From assembly GCF_016863535.1 (NCBI RefSeq), contig NZ_BOPB01000007.1, forward strand, positions 62,001-126,000: a stretch of 64,000 bases of DNA, written 5' to 3'. The notes under the pieces were generated by a model, which saw only the letters and a program-made list of their open reading frames with translations, did no database searches and was not told the origin of the DNA. The translations under genes and the position numbers were made by a program. This document shows, piece by piece, positions 17,388 to 25,629 of the stretch; within the stretch, counting starts at the first letter, position 1, and each line of letters opens with the position of its first letter. Origin of the DNA: Micromonospora lutea (GTDB lineage Bacteria; Actinomycetota; Actinomycetes; Mycobacteriales; Micromonosporaceae).

Positions 17388-18386
17388 TCAGGCCAGATCG
17401 GCGAGGTCCCGCACCAGCAGCTCGGCCAGCAGGGCGTGTCGGCCGGGGTCGTTGTCCGGCGTGATGCCCCGGCTGGGCATCTCCACGGTCATCAGCAGGT
17501 GCAGGTGCATCCGGTACAGCGCGAGCCGGCGGCGGACCCCGTCGTCGAAGACCAGCGGCACGCCGGTGGCCTCGGCGTACCCGCGCAGGAAGGGATGCGT
17601 CGGTTCGTCCTCGGCACGGCGGAACAGCAGCGGAGAGACCAGATCGAGCAGCGGATCGCCGTAGAGGAACCGCTCGCCGTCGACCAGCCCACACATCCGG
17701 TACGCACCGTCGGCCGCTGGGGCGGCGAGCACGTTGCCGTCCCAGCAGTCGAAGTGCAGCAGCGCCGGCCGGCGTACCGTGTCGAGCAGCGCGTCGTGGC
17801 GGGCCACCAGCGCGCGGAACCGCTCCGGCGGCACGGGCAGCGCCACGTCCCAGTCGGCGGCGTCGGCGAGCAAGTCGTCGATGATCGCCGTGAAGGTGGC
17901 CGACCAGGTCGGTCCGCCGGTCCGGCCCGCGTCGTAGCCGAACCGGTCGCCGGTGATCCGGTGCAGGCTGGCCGTCGCCGCGCCCAGGTCGGCACGGACC
18001 GGCTCGTCGTCACCGTCCAGGTCGGGCAGTGCTCGGCCAGGCAGCCGCCCGGTGACCAGCCATTCACCGAGCCGCCGGTCCCGGCCGTGGTGCAGCACCG
18101 GCGGCACCGGCACCTGCGGTGCCCGCTTGGCGACCAGCCGGAAGTAGCGGGCCTCGGCGGCGAGCAGGTCGGTCTCGTAGCGCAGCAGCCGAGCGGTGGG
18201 TGGCGGGGCGACCTTCAGCACGACATCCCGGTCACCATCGAGGCGGGCCCACCACACCGCCGCGAAGCCCCCACCGGACAGCGGCCCACAGTCGACCACC
18301 CGCGGATCCGGACCGAAGGACGACCGTACAAGATCGACCACGTCGTCGGGGGAGAGGATCCGTTGAGTCGGACTGACCGGCGCCAT
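17388..18386 (-). CDS. Aminoglycoside-phosphotransferase-like (APH/choline kinase) family protein
   Basis: A 332-residue protein kinase-like-fold phosphotransferase. The N-lobe has GGGFAAVWWA and a lysine in VVLKVAPP. The catalytic loop is LLHFDCWDGNVL (HxDxxxxN) and the metal-binding Asp is in LVDGERFLYGDPLLDL. Members phosphorylate small-molecule hydroxyls (sugars, aminoglycosides, homoserine, choline). It starts 4 nt after the arabinofuranosidase stop, so the two are an operon, and a sugar kinase role is possible. Antibiotic resistance is not implied by the family alone. Confidence 0.82.
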   Translation of the reverse strand: MAPVSPTQRILSPDDVVDLVRSSFGPDPRVVDCGPLSGGGFAAVWWARLDGDRDVVLKVAPPPTARLLRYETDLLAAEARYFRLVAKRAPQVPVPPVLHHGRDRRLGEWLVTGRLPGRALPDLDGDDEPVRADLGAATASLHRITGDRFGYDAGRTGGPTWSATFTAIIDDLLADAADWDVALPVPPERFRALVARHDALLDTVRRPALLHFDCWDGNVLAAPAADGAYRMCGLVDGERFLYGDPLLDLVSPLLFRRAEDEPTHPFLRGYAEATGVPLVFDDGVRRRLALYRMHLHLLMTVEMPSRGITPDNDPGRHALLAELLVRDLADLA

Positions 18387-18390
18387 CCGG

Positions 18391-19920
18391 TCAGTCCTGG
18401 TGGGGACCGGCGGCTCGGGCGACCGTCAGCGCGGTCCACGACACCGGCGGCAGCTCCACGGTGAGCAGACCGTCGGAGAGTCGCGCGGTGTCGTTGGTCC
18501 GTAGCCCCACCCGTTGCGGGTCGCGCAGGTCGTTGGCCGCGCGTACGTCGGTGTCCCAGATCCCCCGGGCCGAGACCTCCCCGGTCGGCTGGCACGCGCG
18601 GAGGTCGATTGTCACCTTCGTCGCCTCGGTGAGGTGCCGATTCTGCAGGAAGATCGACATCTCGGATCCCTCGCTGGTCGCGGCTGCGGCCACCACCGGC
18701 ACCGAGCCGAAGGTCGCGGTGGTCGTCTCGTCGGTGTCGGCCAGGACCCGCAGCGCGTCGCCCCGGGCGGCGTGCGAGGTCACCGAGAACGGGAAGAAGG
18801 TGGTCTGCCGCCAGGCCGGCCCACCGGGCTCCGTCATGATCGGCGCGATCACGTTGACGAGCTGCGCGAGGTTCGCCGAGGTGACCCGGTCGGCATGGTT
18901 GAGCAGACTGATCAGCAGACCGCCGAGAACCACGGCGTCCGCGACGGTGTACCGGTCCTCCAGCAGACGCGGGGCCACCGGCCACTCGTCGATGGTGAAC
19001 TGCCGCGCCTGTTCCTGCCAGCGGCTCATGTACCAGATGTTCCACTCGTCGAACGAGAGGTTCACCCGCTTGGACGACCGTTTGACCGTGCGGACGTGGT
19101 CGACGGTGGCGACCACCGACTCGATGTAGGAGTCCATGTCGACGCCGGAGGCGAGGAAGCTCGCGAGATCCCCGTCGTGCTCCTGGTAGTAGGCGTGGCA
19201 GGAGATGTAGTCGACGTCGTCGTACGCGTGGGTCAGCACGACGCGTTCCCACTCGCCGAAGGTCGGCATGCCCCGTCCGGACGAGCCGCAGGCGACCAGC
19301 TCCAGATCCCGGTCCACCTGTCGCATCGCCTTCGCCGTCATCGCCGCGAGCTTGCCGTAGTCCTCGGCGTCGCGGTGGCCGAGCTGCCAGGGCCCGTCCA
19401 TCTCGTTGCCGAGGCACCACATGGCGACGCCGAACGGGTCCTTGCGGCCGTTGGCGGCCCGCTGGGCGGCGCGGGCGGTGCCGGCCGGCAGGTTGGCGTA
19501 CTCCAGCAGCTCGACGGCCTCCTTCGGGCCCCGGGTGCCGAGGTTGACCGCCAGCATCAGCTCACTGCCGACCAGGTCCAGCCAGCTCTGAAACTCGTGC
19601 AGGCCGACCTGGTTGGTCTCGGTGGAGTGCCAGGCGAGATCGAGCCGGCGCGGACGCTCCGCCACCGGGCCGACGCCGTCCTCCCAGTTGTAGCCGGAGA
19701 CGAAGTTGCCGCCCGGGTACCGAATCGTGCTGACCCCGAGCTCCTTGACCAGCTCGACCACGTCCCGCCGGAACCCGTCCGGTCCGGCGCTCGGATGCCC
19801 CGGCTCGTGGATGCCGTCGTAGATGTGACGACCGAGGTGTTCGACGAAACCGCCGAACAGCCGGCGACGGACCGGTCCGATGGTGAAGGCCGGGTTGATG
19901 GTGAGGTGCGCGCGAGGCAT
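18391..19920 (-). CDS. GH51 alpha-L-arabinofuranosidase
   Basis: A 509-residue glycoside hydrolase family 51 enzyme that removes arabinofuranosyl side groups from arabinan, arabinoxylan or xyloglucan fragments. Visible features are GGFVEHLGRHIYDG, RYPGGNFVSGYNWEDGVGP, the acid/base region MWCLGNEMDGPWQLGH and the nucleophile region LSFDEWNIWY. No signal peptide is seen, so it is likely cytosolic and acts on imported oligosaccharides. ATG 19920 is fixed by AAGGAG at 19925-19930. A LacI-type operator lies just upstream. Confidence 0.92.
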   Translation of the reverse strand: MPRAHLTINPAFTIGPVRRRLFGGFVEHLGRHIYDGIHEPGHPSAGPDGFRRDVVELVKELGVSTIRYPGGNFVSGYNWEDGVGPVAERPRRLDLAWHSTETNQVGLHEFQSWLDLVGSELMLAVNLGTRGPKEAVELLEYANLPAGTARAAQRAANGRKDPFGVAMWCLGNEMDGPWQLGHRDAEDYGKLAAMTAKAMRQVDRDLELVACGSSGRGMPTFGEWERVVLTHAYDDVDYISCHAYYQEHDGDLASFLASGVDMDSYIESVVATVDHVRTVKRSSKRVNLSFDEWNIWYMSRWQEQARQFTIDEWPVAPRLLEDRYTVADAVVLGGLLISLLNHADRVTSANLAQLVNVIAPIMTEPGGPAWRQTTFFPFSVTSHAARGDALRVLADTDETTTATFGSVPVVAAAATSEGSEMSIFLQNRHLTEATKVTIDLRACQPTGEVSARGIWDTDVRAANDLRDPQRVGLRTNDTARLSDGLLTVELPPVSWTALTVARAAGPHQD

Positions 19921-19944
19921 GGGGCTCCTTACGATGATCATCCA

Positions 19945-19958
19945 CGATAACGTTTTCG
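19945..19958 (-). promoter_or_regulatory. LacI-family operator upstream of the arabinofuranosidase
   Basis: CGATAACGTTTTCG is a 14-bp palindrome with one mismatched pair, centred on CG as in LacI/GalR operators. It lies 25 nt upstream of the GH51 start, so repression of GH51 is the likely use. The cognate regulator is not certain. Confidence 0.5.
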
Positions 19959-20030
19959 ACGACGGTAGACGAGCCCGGTCAGCACCGACCCACCGCAGAT
20001 TGGGGCACTATGCGAGCTGGGGGGTGACAC

Positions 20031-20738
20031 ATGCGCTTTCCTCGCCTTGCCGGCATCGCCGGCATCGGGTTCGTCGCGATCCTGGTCGCGGCGAACCTCC
20101 TCCTGACGGCGGCAGGTTTCCCTACCCCGTCCGAACACGCATCCGTCGAGGAGATCGCCGAGGTCTTCGCCACCGGGTCCGGATCCCTGCGACTGGCCTC
20201 GGCGCTCCTACCGGCGGCCTGGTTGCTGGCCACAGTCTTCGCCGTCGGGGTCTGCGCCTGCCTCGGACGCTTCGAGCGGGGCCGTGCCGACCCGTGGTCC
20301 CTTGTCGGTCTCGCCGGCGTACTCATGCAGTCGGTGGTGTTCACGAGCGTCGAGGCCACCCGCCTGGCCCTGACCTCCGCCGCCGAGAACGGCTCGGGTG
20401 ACGTTGCCGGCCTGTGGGGTCTGCACACCGCTCTGTTCGGCTTCAACCAGGTATTTCTGGCGACGGCACTCGTCGGCTTCTCGATGTCCGGCATCCGTAA
20501 CAAGGTCATCGCCCGCTGGCACGCCATCACCGGCTTCCTCGCCGCCACCCTGCTGTTCCTCACCGCGACGACCAGCCCGTACGGCGTCGGCGACGTCAAC
20601 CCGCTTGCCCTGCTCGGCCTCGTCGGCTGGCTGCTCTGGCTGGTGTGGATCGTGGCGTACAGCGTCACCCTGATCCGGCACCCGCCCAAGCCGTTGACGT
20701 CCACCACCAACGCCGACACTGCCCCCGCCAGCACATGA
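20031..20738 (+). CDS. Six-TM integral membrane protein of unknown function
   Basis: A 235-residue protein with about six hydrophobic segments: near residues 7-27, 52-75, 88-105, 127-150, 160-178 and 187-213. The first may also act as a signal anchor. The loops are short and the C-terminal tail is polar (KPLTSTTNADTAPAST). No catalytic motif is seen. It resembles DUF4386-type membrane proteins in layout, but this was not confirmed. It is divergent from GH51, with 110 nt between starts that contain the operator. Confidence 0.7.
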   Translation: MRFPRLAGIAGIGFVAILVAANLLLTAAGFPTPSEHASVEEIAEVFATGSGSLRLASALLPAAWLLATVFAVGVCACLGRFERGRADPWSLVGLAGVLMQSVVFTSVEATRLALTSAAENGSGDVAGLWGLHTALFGFNQVFLATALVGFSMSGIRNKVIARWHAITGFLAATLLFLTATTSPYGVGDVNPLALLGLVGWLLWLVWIVAYSVTLIRHPPKPLTSTTNADTAPAST

Positions 20739-20813
20739 CCGGCTGAGGACCGCCGACATCGATCTCCGGGGGAGCCGCGACGGCGCTTCACCGCCGGCGA
20801 ACCGGCAGGTGCG

Positions 20814-21830
20814 TCACCTCGGCGCGGGTCCGGAGCTGTCCCGGCGGATCAGGTCGGCGGCGAGCGATTCGACCCGAGGGCTGGCGGCTCCCGGGTCGAG
20901 GGCCAGGGCCATCGCCCGGGCGCCCATCTCGACAAGCGGCAGCCGGATCGTGGTCAGCGCCGGGGTGACGTCGCGGGCCATCGGCATGTCGTCGAAGCCG
21001 AAGACGCTGACCTGCTGGGGCACCGGCACCGCGCGGGCGCGCAGCAGCGCCAGCGCGCCGATGGCCATCGAGTCGTTGAGCGCCGCGATCGCGGTCAGTC
21101 CGGGCTCCGCGTCGAGCAGTGCGGCGGTGGCCTCAGCGCCGCCGTCGCGGTCGAAGTCGGCGTACCGGATGCGGTGTTCCGGCAGCTCCCGGCCGTGTTC
21201 GGCGAGCGCCGCGCGGAGCCCGGTGAGTCGGTCGGTCGTGGTGGTCAACACCCGAGGCCCGGCCACCACGCCGATGTGTTCGTGGCCGAGGCGGCACAGC
21301 TCCTGACCGAGGAGTTCGCCACCGCCCCGGTTGTCCGGCATCACCGCGTCGCCGGAGTGCTCGTGGCGGCCGATCACCGCGACCCGGCCACCGGTGGCCT
21401 CGTACGCGGCGAGCTTGCCGTTGAGCAGCCGGGTGAAGTCGGCGTCGTGGTAACCGGAGCCGGCCAGGACGATGGCGGCTACCTGTTGGCCCCGCAGCAG
21501 CTCGACGTACTCCAGTTCGCGTTCCGGGTCGCGGTAGCTGTTGCAGATCATCAACAGCCGGCCCTGGTCGGTGGCGACCCGTTGCAGACCCCGGGTGATC
21601 TCCGAGAAGTACGGGTCGGAGACGTCGTGCACGATCACCCCGACGGCGCCCCGGTGGGAGCGGGCCAGCAGTTGGGCGTGGGCGTTGGGTACGTACTGCA
21701 ATTCGGCGACGGCCCGTAGCACCCGCTCGCGCAACTCCTCGGTGACCGGCTTGCTGCTGCCGTTGATCACACGGGAGGCGGTGGCGGGTGAGACACCGGC
21801 CCGCCGGGCCACATCGGACAGCGTCGCCAC
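20814..21830 (-). CDS. LacI-family transcriptional regulator
   Basis: A 338-residue repressor. The N-terminal helix-turn-helix is TLSDVARRAGVSPATASRVI, with the hinge and periplasmic-binding-like effector domain after it. GTG 21830 is preceded by a GAGGGGG site. It is divergent from a three-gene sugar-catabolic operon whose promoter carries a palindromic LacI operator at 22047-22060, the obvious target. The inducer is probably the sugar or intermediate handled by that operon. Confidence 0.9.
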   Translation of the reverse strand: MATLSDVARRAGVSPATASRVINGSSKPVTEELRERVLRAVAELQYVPNAHAQLLARSHRGAVGVIVHDVSDPYFSEITRGLQRVATDQGRLLMICNSYRDPERELEYVELLRGQQVAAIVLAGSGYHDADFTRLLNGKLAAYEATGGRVAVIGRHEHSGDAVMPDNRGGGELLGQELCRLGHEHIGVVAGPRVLTTTTDRLTGLRAALAEHGRELPEHRIRYADFDRDGGAEATAALLDAEPGLTAIAALNDSMAIGALALLRARAVPVPQQVSVFGFDDMPMARDVTPALTTIRLPLVEMGARAMALALDPGAASPRVESLAADLIRRDSSGPAPR

Positions 21831-22046
21831 ACCCGCCCCCTCGCGTCGCGTCGGCCGCTGTCGTGGCGACCAGCGACACCGTACCGCAGTGAGGGCCCTT
21901 CGCTGTTGCCCGGTAAACGCAGGTCAACGCCCGCAGGTCGAGGCCTCGCAGCTGGTGCCGGTGTGCGGGGCCACGGTCGAGACGGCCGAAAGTTCCGCCG
22001 CCAGGCAAGCCCTTGCCTGGCGCCTACGGCACCGCCTAATCTGGCA

Positions 22047-22060
22047 GGAAAGCGCTTACC
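22047..22060 (+). promoter_or_regulatory. LacI-type operator for the 22.1-25.2 kb operon
   Basis: GGAAAGCGCTTACC is a 14-bp palindrome with a single mismatched pair, around the AAGCGCTT core typical of actinobacterial LacI operators. It lies 34 nt upstream of the oxidoreductase start, in the divergent promoter region. Confidence 0.7.
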
Positions 22061-22094
22061 TGATCGTTTCGGCGCGTACGACGGAAGGACCTCC

Positions 22095-23246
22095 ATGACC
22101 CGCAGGTCGATCGGCATCATCGTGAACGGCGTCACCGGTCGGATGGGATACCGACAGCATCTGGTGCGCTCCCTGCTGGCCATCCGCTCCTCCGGTGGCG
22201 TGCCACTGGCCGACGGCACCACGCTCTGGCCGGAACTCGTCCTCGTCGGCCGCAGCGAGACCAAGCTGCGTCAGATCGCCGAACGGCACGGCCTGGACGA
22301 CTGGACCACGGACCTGACCGCCGCGCTCGCCCGCGACGACGTCCAGGTCTACTTCGACGCGCAGGTCACCCAGCAGCGGGAGAAGGCCATCCGGCAGGCC
22401 ATCGAGGTCGGCAAGCACATCTACACCGAGAAGCCCCTCGCCGAGGACACCGCCGCCGCCCTGGACCTGGCCCGCGCCGCCCGGGTCGCCGGCGTACGCA
22501 CCGGTGTGGTGCAGGACAAGCTCTTCCTGCCCGGGCTGCGCAAGCTCAAGCGCCTGCTCGACGGTGGCTTCTTCGGCCAGGTGCTGTCGGTGCGGGGCGA
22601 GTTCGGCTACTGGGTCTTCGAAGGCGACTGGCAGCCGGCACAACGGCCGTCCTGGAACTACCGGGCCGCCGACGGCGGCGGCATCGTGGTGGACATGTTC
22701 CCGCACTGGCACTACGTGCTGGCGGAACTGTTCGGCGAGGTACGCGCGGTCACCGCGACCGTGGCCACGCACATCCCACGCCGGGTGGACGAGGCCGGCC
22801 GGCCCTACGAGGCCACCGCCGACGACGCCGCCTACGGCGTCTTCGAGCTGGAGGGCGGCGTGATCGCGCAGCTCAACTCGTCCTGGTGCGTGCGGGTGTA
22901 CCGCGACGAACTGGTCGAGTTCCAGGTCGACGGCACCGAGGGCAGCGCCGTGGCCGGGCTGCGGCGCTGCCGGGTGCAGCACCGGGCGGTCACCCCCAAG
23001 CCGGTCTGGAACCCGGACCTGCCGGCCACCGAGGACTTCCGTTCGCAGTGGACGGAGGTGCCGGACAACGATGACTTCGACAACGGCTTCAAGGTGCAGT
23101 GGGAGGCGTTCCTGCGGCACGTCGCCACCGGCGAGCCGTTCCCGTGGGACTTCCTGGCTGGTGCCCGAGGCGTGCAGTTGGCCGAGCTGGGCCTGCTGTC
23201 GGCCCGCGAGGGGCGCCGCGTCGAGGTGCCGGAGCTGGCCCTGTGA
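22095..23246 (+). CDS. Gfo/Idh/MocA-family oxidoreductase
   Basis: A 383-residue NAD(P)-dependent sugar or inositol dehydrogenase. The N-terminal Rossmann region (GIIVNGVTGRMGYRQH) departs from the usual GxGxxG. The family catalytic Lys is in YTEKPLA near residue 118. The C-terminal dimerisation domain contains FPHWHYVLAELFGEV. ATG 22095 was chosen after GGAAGGAC. It is the first gene of a 4-nt-overlap operon under a LacI operator. It likely oxidises a sugar hydroxyl to a keto group; the sugar is unknown. Confidence 0.87.
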   Translation: MTRRSIGIIVNGVTGRMGYRQHLVRSLLAIRSSGGVPLADGTTLWPELVLVGRSETKLRQIAERHGLDDWTTDLTAALARDDVQVYFDAQVTQQREKAIRQAIEVGKHIYTEKPLAEDTAAALDLARAARVAGVRTGVVQDKLFLPGLRKLKRLLDGGFFGQVLSVRGEFGYWVFEGDWQPAQRPSWNYRAADGGGIVVDMFPHWHYVLAELFGEVRAVTATVATHIPRRVDEAGRPYEATADDAAYGVFELEGGVIAQLNSSWCVRVYRDELVEFQVDGTEGSAVAGLRRCRVQHRAVTPKPVWNPDLPATEDFRSQWTEVPDNDDFDNGFKVQWEAFLRHVATGEPFPWDFLAGARGVQLAELGLLSAREGRRVEVPELAL

Positions 23247-24397
23247 GCGGCACCGAGGTGACCCTGCCCAGCGGCCGACGCCTGCGACTCTCCGGCGGCA
23301 CCGGGCATCCCCGCCCCGCCGGCCCGCCGAACTGCCGCATCGCGTACGCCGCCGCGCACGTGGTGGCCGATCCGGCCGCCGACAACACCCCGGGTACCCC
23401 GGCGGTGCTGGACTGGGACCGTACCCTCGCCTTCCGCCGGCACCTCTGGTCGTACGGCCTGGGGGTGGCCGAGGCGATGGACACCGCGCAGCGCGGCATG
23501 GGCCTGGACTACCCGGCCACCCGGGAACTGATCCGCCGCAGCGCGGCGGAGGCCCGGGCGGCCGACAGCCGGATCGCGGCCGGGGTCGCCACCGACCAGC
23601 TGCCGCCCGGCCAGGCGACGCTCACCGAGGTCACCGCCGCCTACCGTGAGCAGCTCGACGACGTGCAGGCCGCCGGGGCGGTGCCGGTGCTGATGTGCAG
23701 CCGGCACCTGGCCGCCGTCGCCCGCGGCCCCGAGGACTACCTGCGGGTGTACGACGAACTGCTGCGCGCCGCCGACCGGCCGGTGCTGCTGCACTGGCTC
23801 GGCCCGATGTTCGACCCGGCGCTGTCCGGTTACTGGGGCAGCACCGACCTGGACCTGGCCGCCGACACCGTGGTCGAGTTGCTGAAGACCCACGCACCCC
23901 GGGTGGACGGCATCAAGGTGTCACTGCTCGACGCGGGGCGCGAGGTGGCGTTGCGTCGCCGGCTGCCGGCGGGGGTACGCCTCTACACCGGCGACGACTT
24001 CCACTACCCGGAACTCATCCGAGGCGACGAGGCCGGCCACTCCGACGCCCTGCTCGGGGTCTTCGCCGCCATCGCACCCGCCGCGTCGGCGGCGTTGGCC
24101 GCCCTCGACCGTGGTGACCTGGCCGCGTACGACGAGATTCTGGCCCCGACCGTGCCGTTGGCCCGGCACCTGTTCGCCGCACCGACCTGGTACTACAAGA
24201 CCGGCATCGTCTTTCTCGCCTGGCTGGCCGGGCACCAGGACCACTTCACGATGGTCGGCGGGTTGCAGTCCGGCCGCTCGCCGGAGCACCTCGGCACCCT
24301 GCTCACCCTCGCCGACACCGCCGGCCTGCTGCCCGACGCCGAACTGGCCGCCGCCCGGGCCCGTGCCTTCTTCACCGTCGCCGGGGTGGCCCAGTGA
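23243..24397 (+). CDS. DUF993 / dihydrodipicolinate-synthase-like aldolase family protein
   Basis: A 384-residue TIM-barrel-like protein of the DUF993 family. GTG 23243 overlaps the previous stop by 4 nt. The segments VDGIKVSLLD and RLYTGDDFHYPELI fit a DHDPS-type Schiff-base barrel, with a Lys in the former as candidate catalytic residue. Members occur next to Gfo/Idh/MocA dehydrogenases and xylose-isomerase-like proteins. A retro-aldol step in a 3-keto-sugar pathway is inferred only. Confidence 0.75.
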   Translation: MSGTEVTLPSGRRLRLSGGTGHPRPAGPPNCRIAYAAAHVVADPAADNTPGTPAVLDWDRTLAFRRHLWSYGLGVAEAMDTAQRGMGLDYPATRELIRRSAAEARAADSRIAAGVATDQLPPGQATLTEVTAAYREQLDDVQAAGAVPVLMCSRHLAAVARGPEDYLRVYDELLRAADRPVLLHWLGPMFDPALSGYWGSTDLDLAADTVVELLKTHAPRVDGIKVSLLDAGREVALRRRLPAGVRLYTGDDFHYPELIRGDEAGHSDALLGVFAAIAPAASAALAALDRGDLAAYDEILAPTVPLARHLFAAPTWYYKTGIVFLAWLAGHQDHFTMVGGLQSGRSPEHLGTLLTLADTAGLLPDAELAAARARAFFTVAGVAQ

Positions 24398-25212
24398 CCG
24401 GGGACCGGGCGGCGCTGCGCCGGTTCTCGTTCAACCAGGCCACCGCCCAGCACTGGCCGCTGCCCGACGCGGTCGCCGGTTGCGTCGCTGCCGGCGTACC
24501 CGGTATCGGCCTGTGGCGGGAACCGGTCGCGCAGTACGGCCTCGGCCGCGCCGCGAAGCTGGTCCGGGACGCCGGGCTGACGGTCACCACCCTGTGCCGG
24601 GGCGGGTTCTTCACCGCCGACGACTGGCGGGAGCAGAACCTGCGCGCCATCGACGAGGCGGTCGCCCTCGGTGCCCCGGTTCTGGTCCTGGTCTCCGGTG
24701 GCCTGCCGGCCGGAAGCCGGGACATCGACGGCGCCCGGGCCCGGGTCGCCGACGCGATCGCCGAACTCGCCCCGCACGCCGACGCCGCCGGGGTGACGCT
24801 GGCCATCGAACCGTTACACCCGATGTTCGCCGCCGACCGGTGCGTCATCGCCACCCTCGGTCAGGCGCTCGACATCGCCGAACGGTTCGACCCGAGGGTG
24901 GTCGGCGTGGTGGTGGACGCATACCACGTGTGGTGGGACGACACCGTCCACGACCAGATCACCCGGGCGGGGGAGCGGGTCGCCGCCTTCCAGGTCTGCG
25001 ACTGGGTCACCCCGCTGCCGGAGGGGGTGCTGCTCGGCCGGGCGCTGCCCGGTGACGGCTGCATCGAGTTGCGCCGGCTGCGCGAGGCGGTGGACGCGGC
25101 GGGCTACACCGGCCCGATCGAGGTGGAGGTCTTCAACGCCGACGTCTGGGCCCGCCCCGGCGAGCAGATCCTGGCCGCCGCCATCGACGGCTACCTGCGC
25201 GAGGTCGCCTGA
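24394..25212 (+). CDS. Xylose-isomerase-like sugar phosphate isomerase/epimerase
   Basis: A 272-residue TIM barrel of the AP-endonuclease-2/sugar isomerase family, overlapping the previous gene by 4 nt. Likely metal-binding residues are in VTLAIEPLHPMF, VDAYHVWWD and IEVEVFNADVW. It starts within the stop of the DUF993 gene and ends the operon. It probably epimerises or isomerises a keto-sugar made by the upstream dehydrogenase. Exact substrate unknown. Confidence 0.85.
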   Translation: MTGDRAALRRFSFNQATAQHWPLPDAVAGCVAAGVPGIGLWREPVAQYGLGRAAKLVRDAGLTVTTLCRGGFFTADDWREQNLRAIDEAVALGAPVLVLVSGGLPAGSRDIDGARARVADAIAELAPHADAAGVTLAIEPLHPMFAADRCVIATLGQALDIAERFDPRVVGVVVDAYHVWWDDTVHDQITRAGERVAAFQVCDWVTPLPEGVLLGRALPGDGCIELRRLREAVDAAGYTGPIEVEVFNADVWARPGEQILAAAIDGYLREVA

Positions 25213-25629
25213 GGGCGCCGTGGGGTGGTGGTCGCGGAGGGTCCACCGGGCGGGTGAGGACGAGCCGATCGCGGTCGGTACGCCCGAACACCGCGGTGGT
25301 GTCCAGCCGGGTCCGGTCAGCGGGTCCGGTCGGCGGGCGGAGCATCACATCAACGGGTCGCTCACCGCGATCCGTTGATGCTCTCAGCTCGACAGGGCCC
25401 ACCTCCGCTTATGACGGACCTCGGAGCGCCACCGCCGCAACGAGCCACCTGTCGGCGGCGACAGCTGGTGCCGTCCGAGGCCGGGTCACGCCGGGCGGAA
25501 ACCGCCGGGTGACCTCAGGCGGCGGCGCGCCGGGCCGACGGCGAACCACCTGCTTCCGGCGACGGTGGCATCCGTGAGAGTCTTACCCGGCTCAGCTCCC
25601 GCGGTATCACCGTTCCTGAGGGACTCACC
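25213..25629. other. Gene-free interval after the sugar operon; contains an inverted repeat
   Basis: No ORF with convincing codon structure was found here. The inverted repeat CATCAACGG (25348-25356) / CCGTTGATG (25372-25380) with a 15-nt loop could be a terminator for the upstream operon. The promoter of the LPITG-protein gene should lie in the last 100 nt. Confidence 0.4.

Noticed and set aside
25254..25577. 107-codon ORF in the interval before the LPITG gene
   Set aside because: No RBS, Arg/Ser/Thr-rich product and no similarity recognised.
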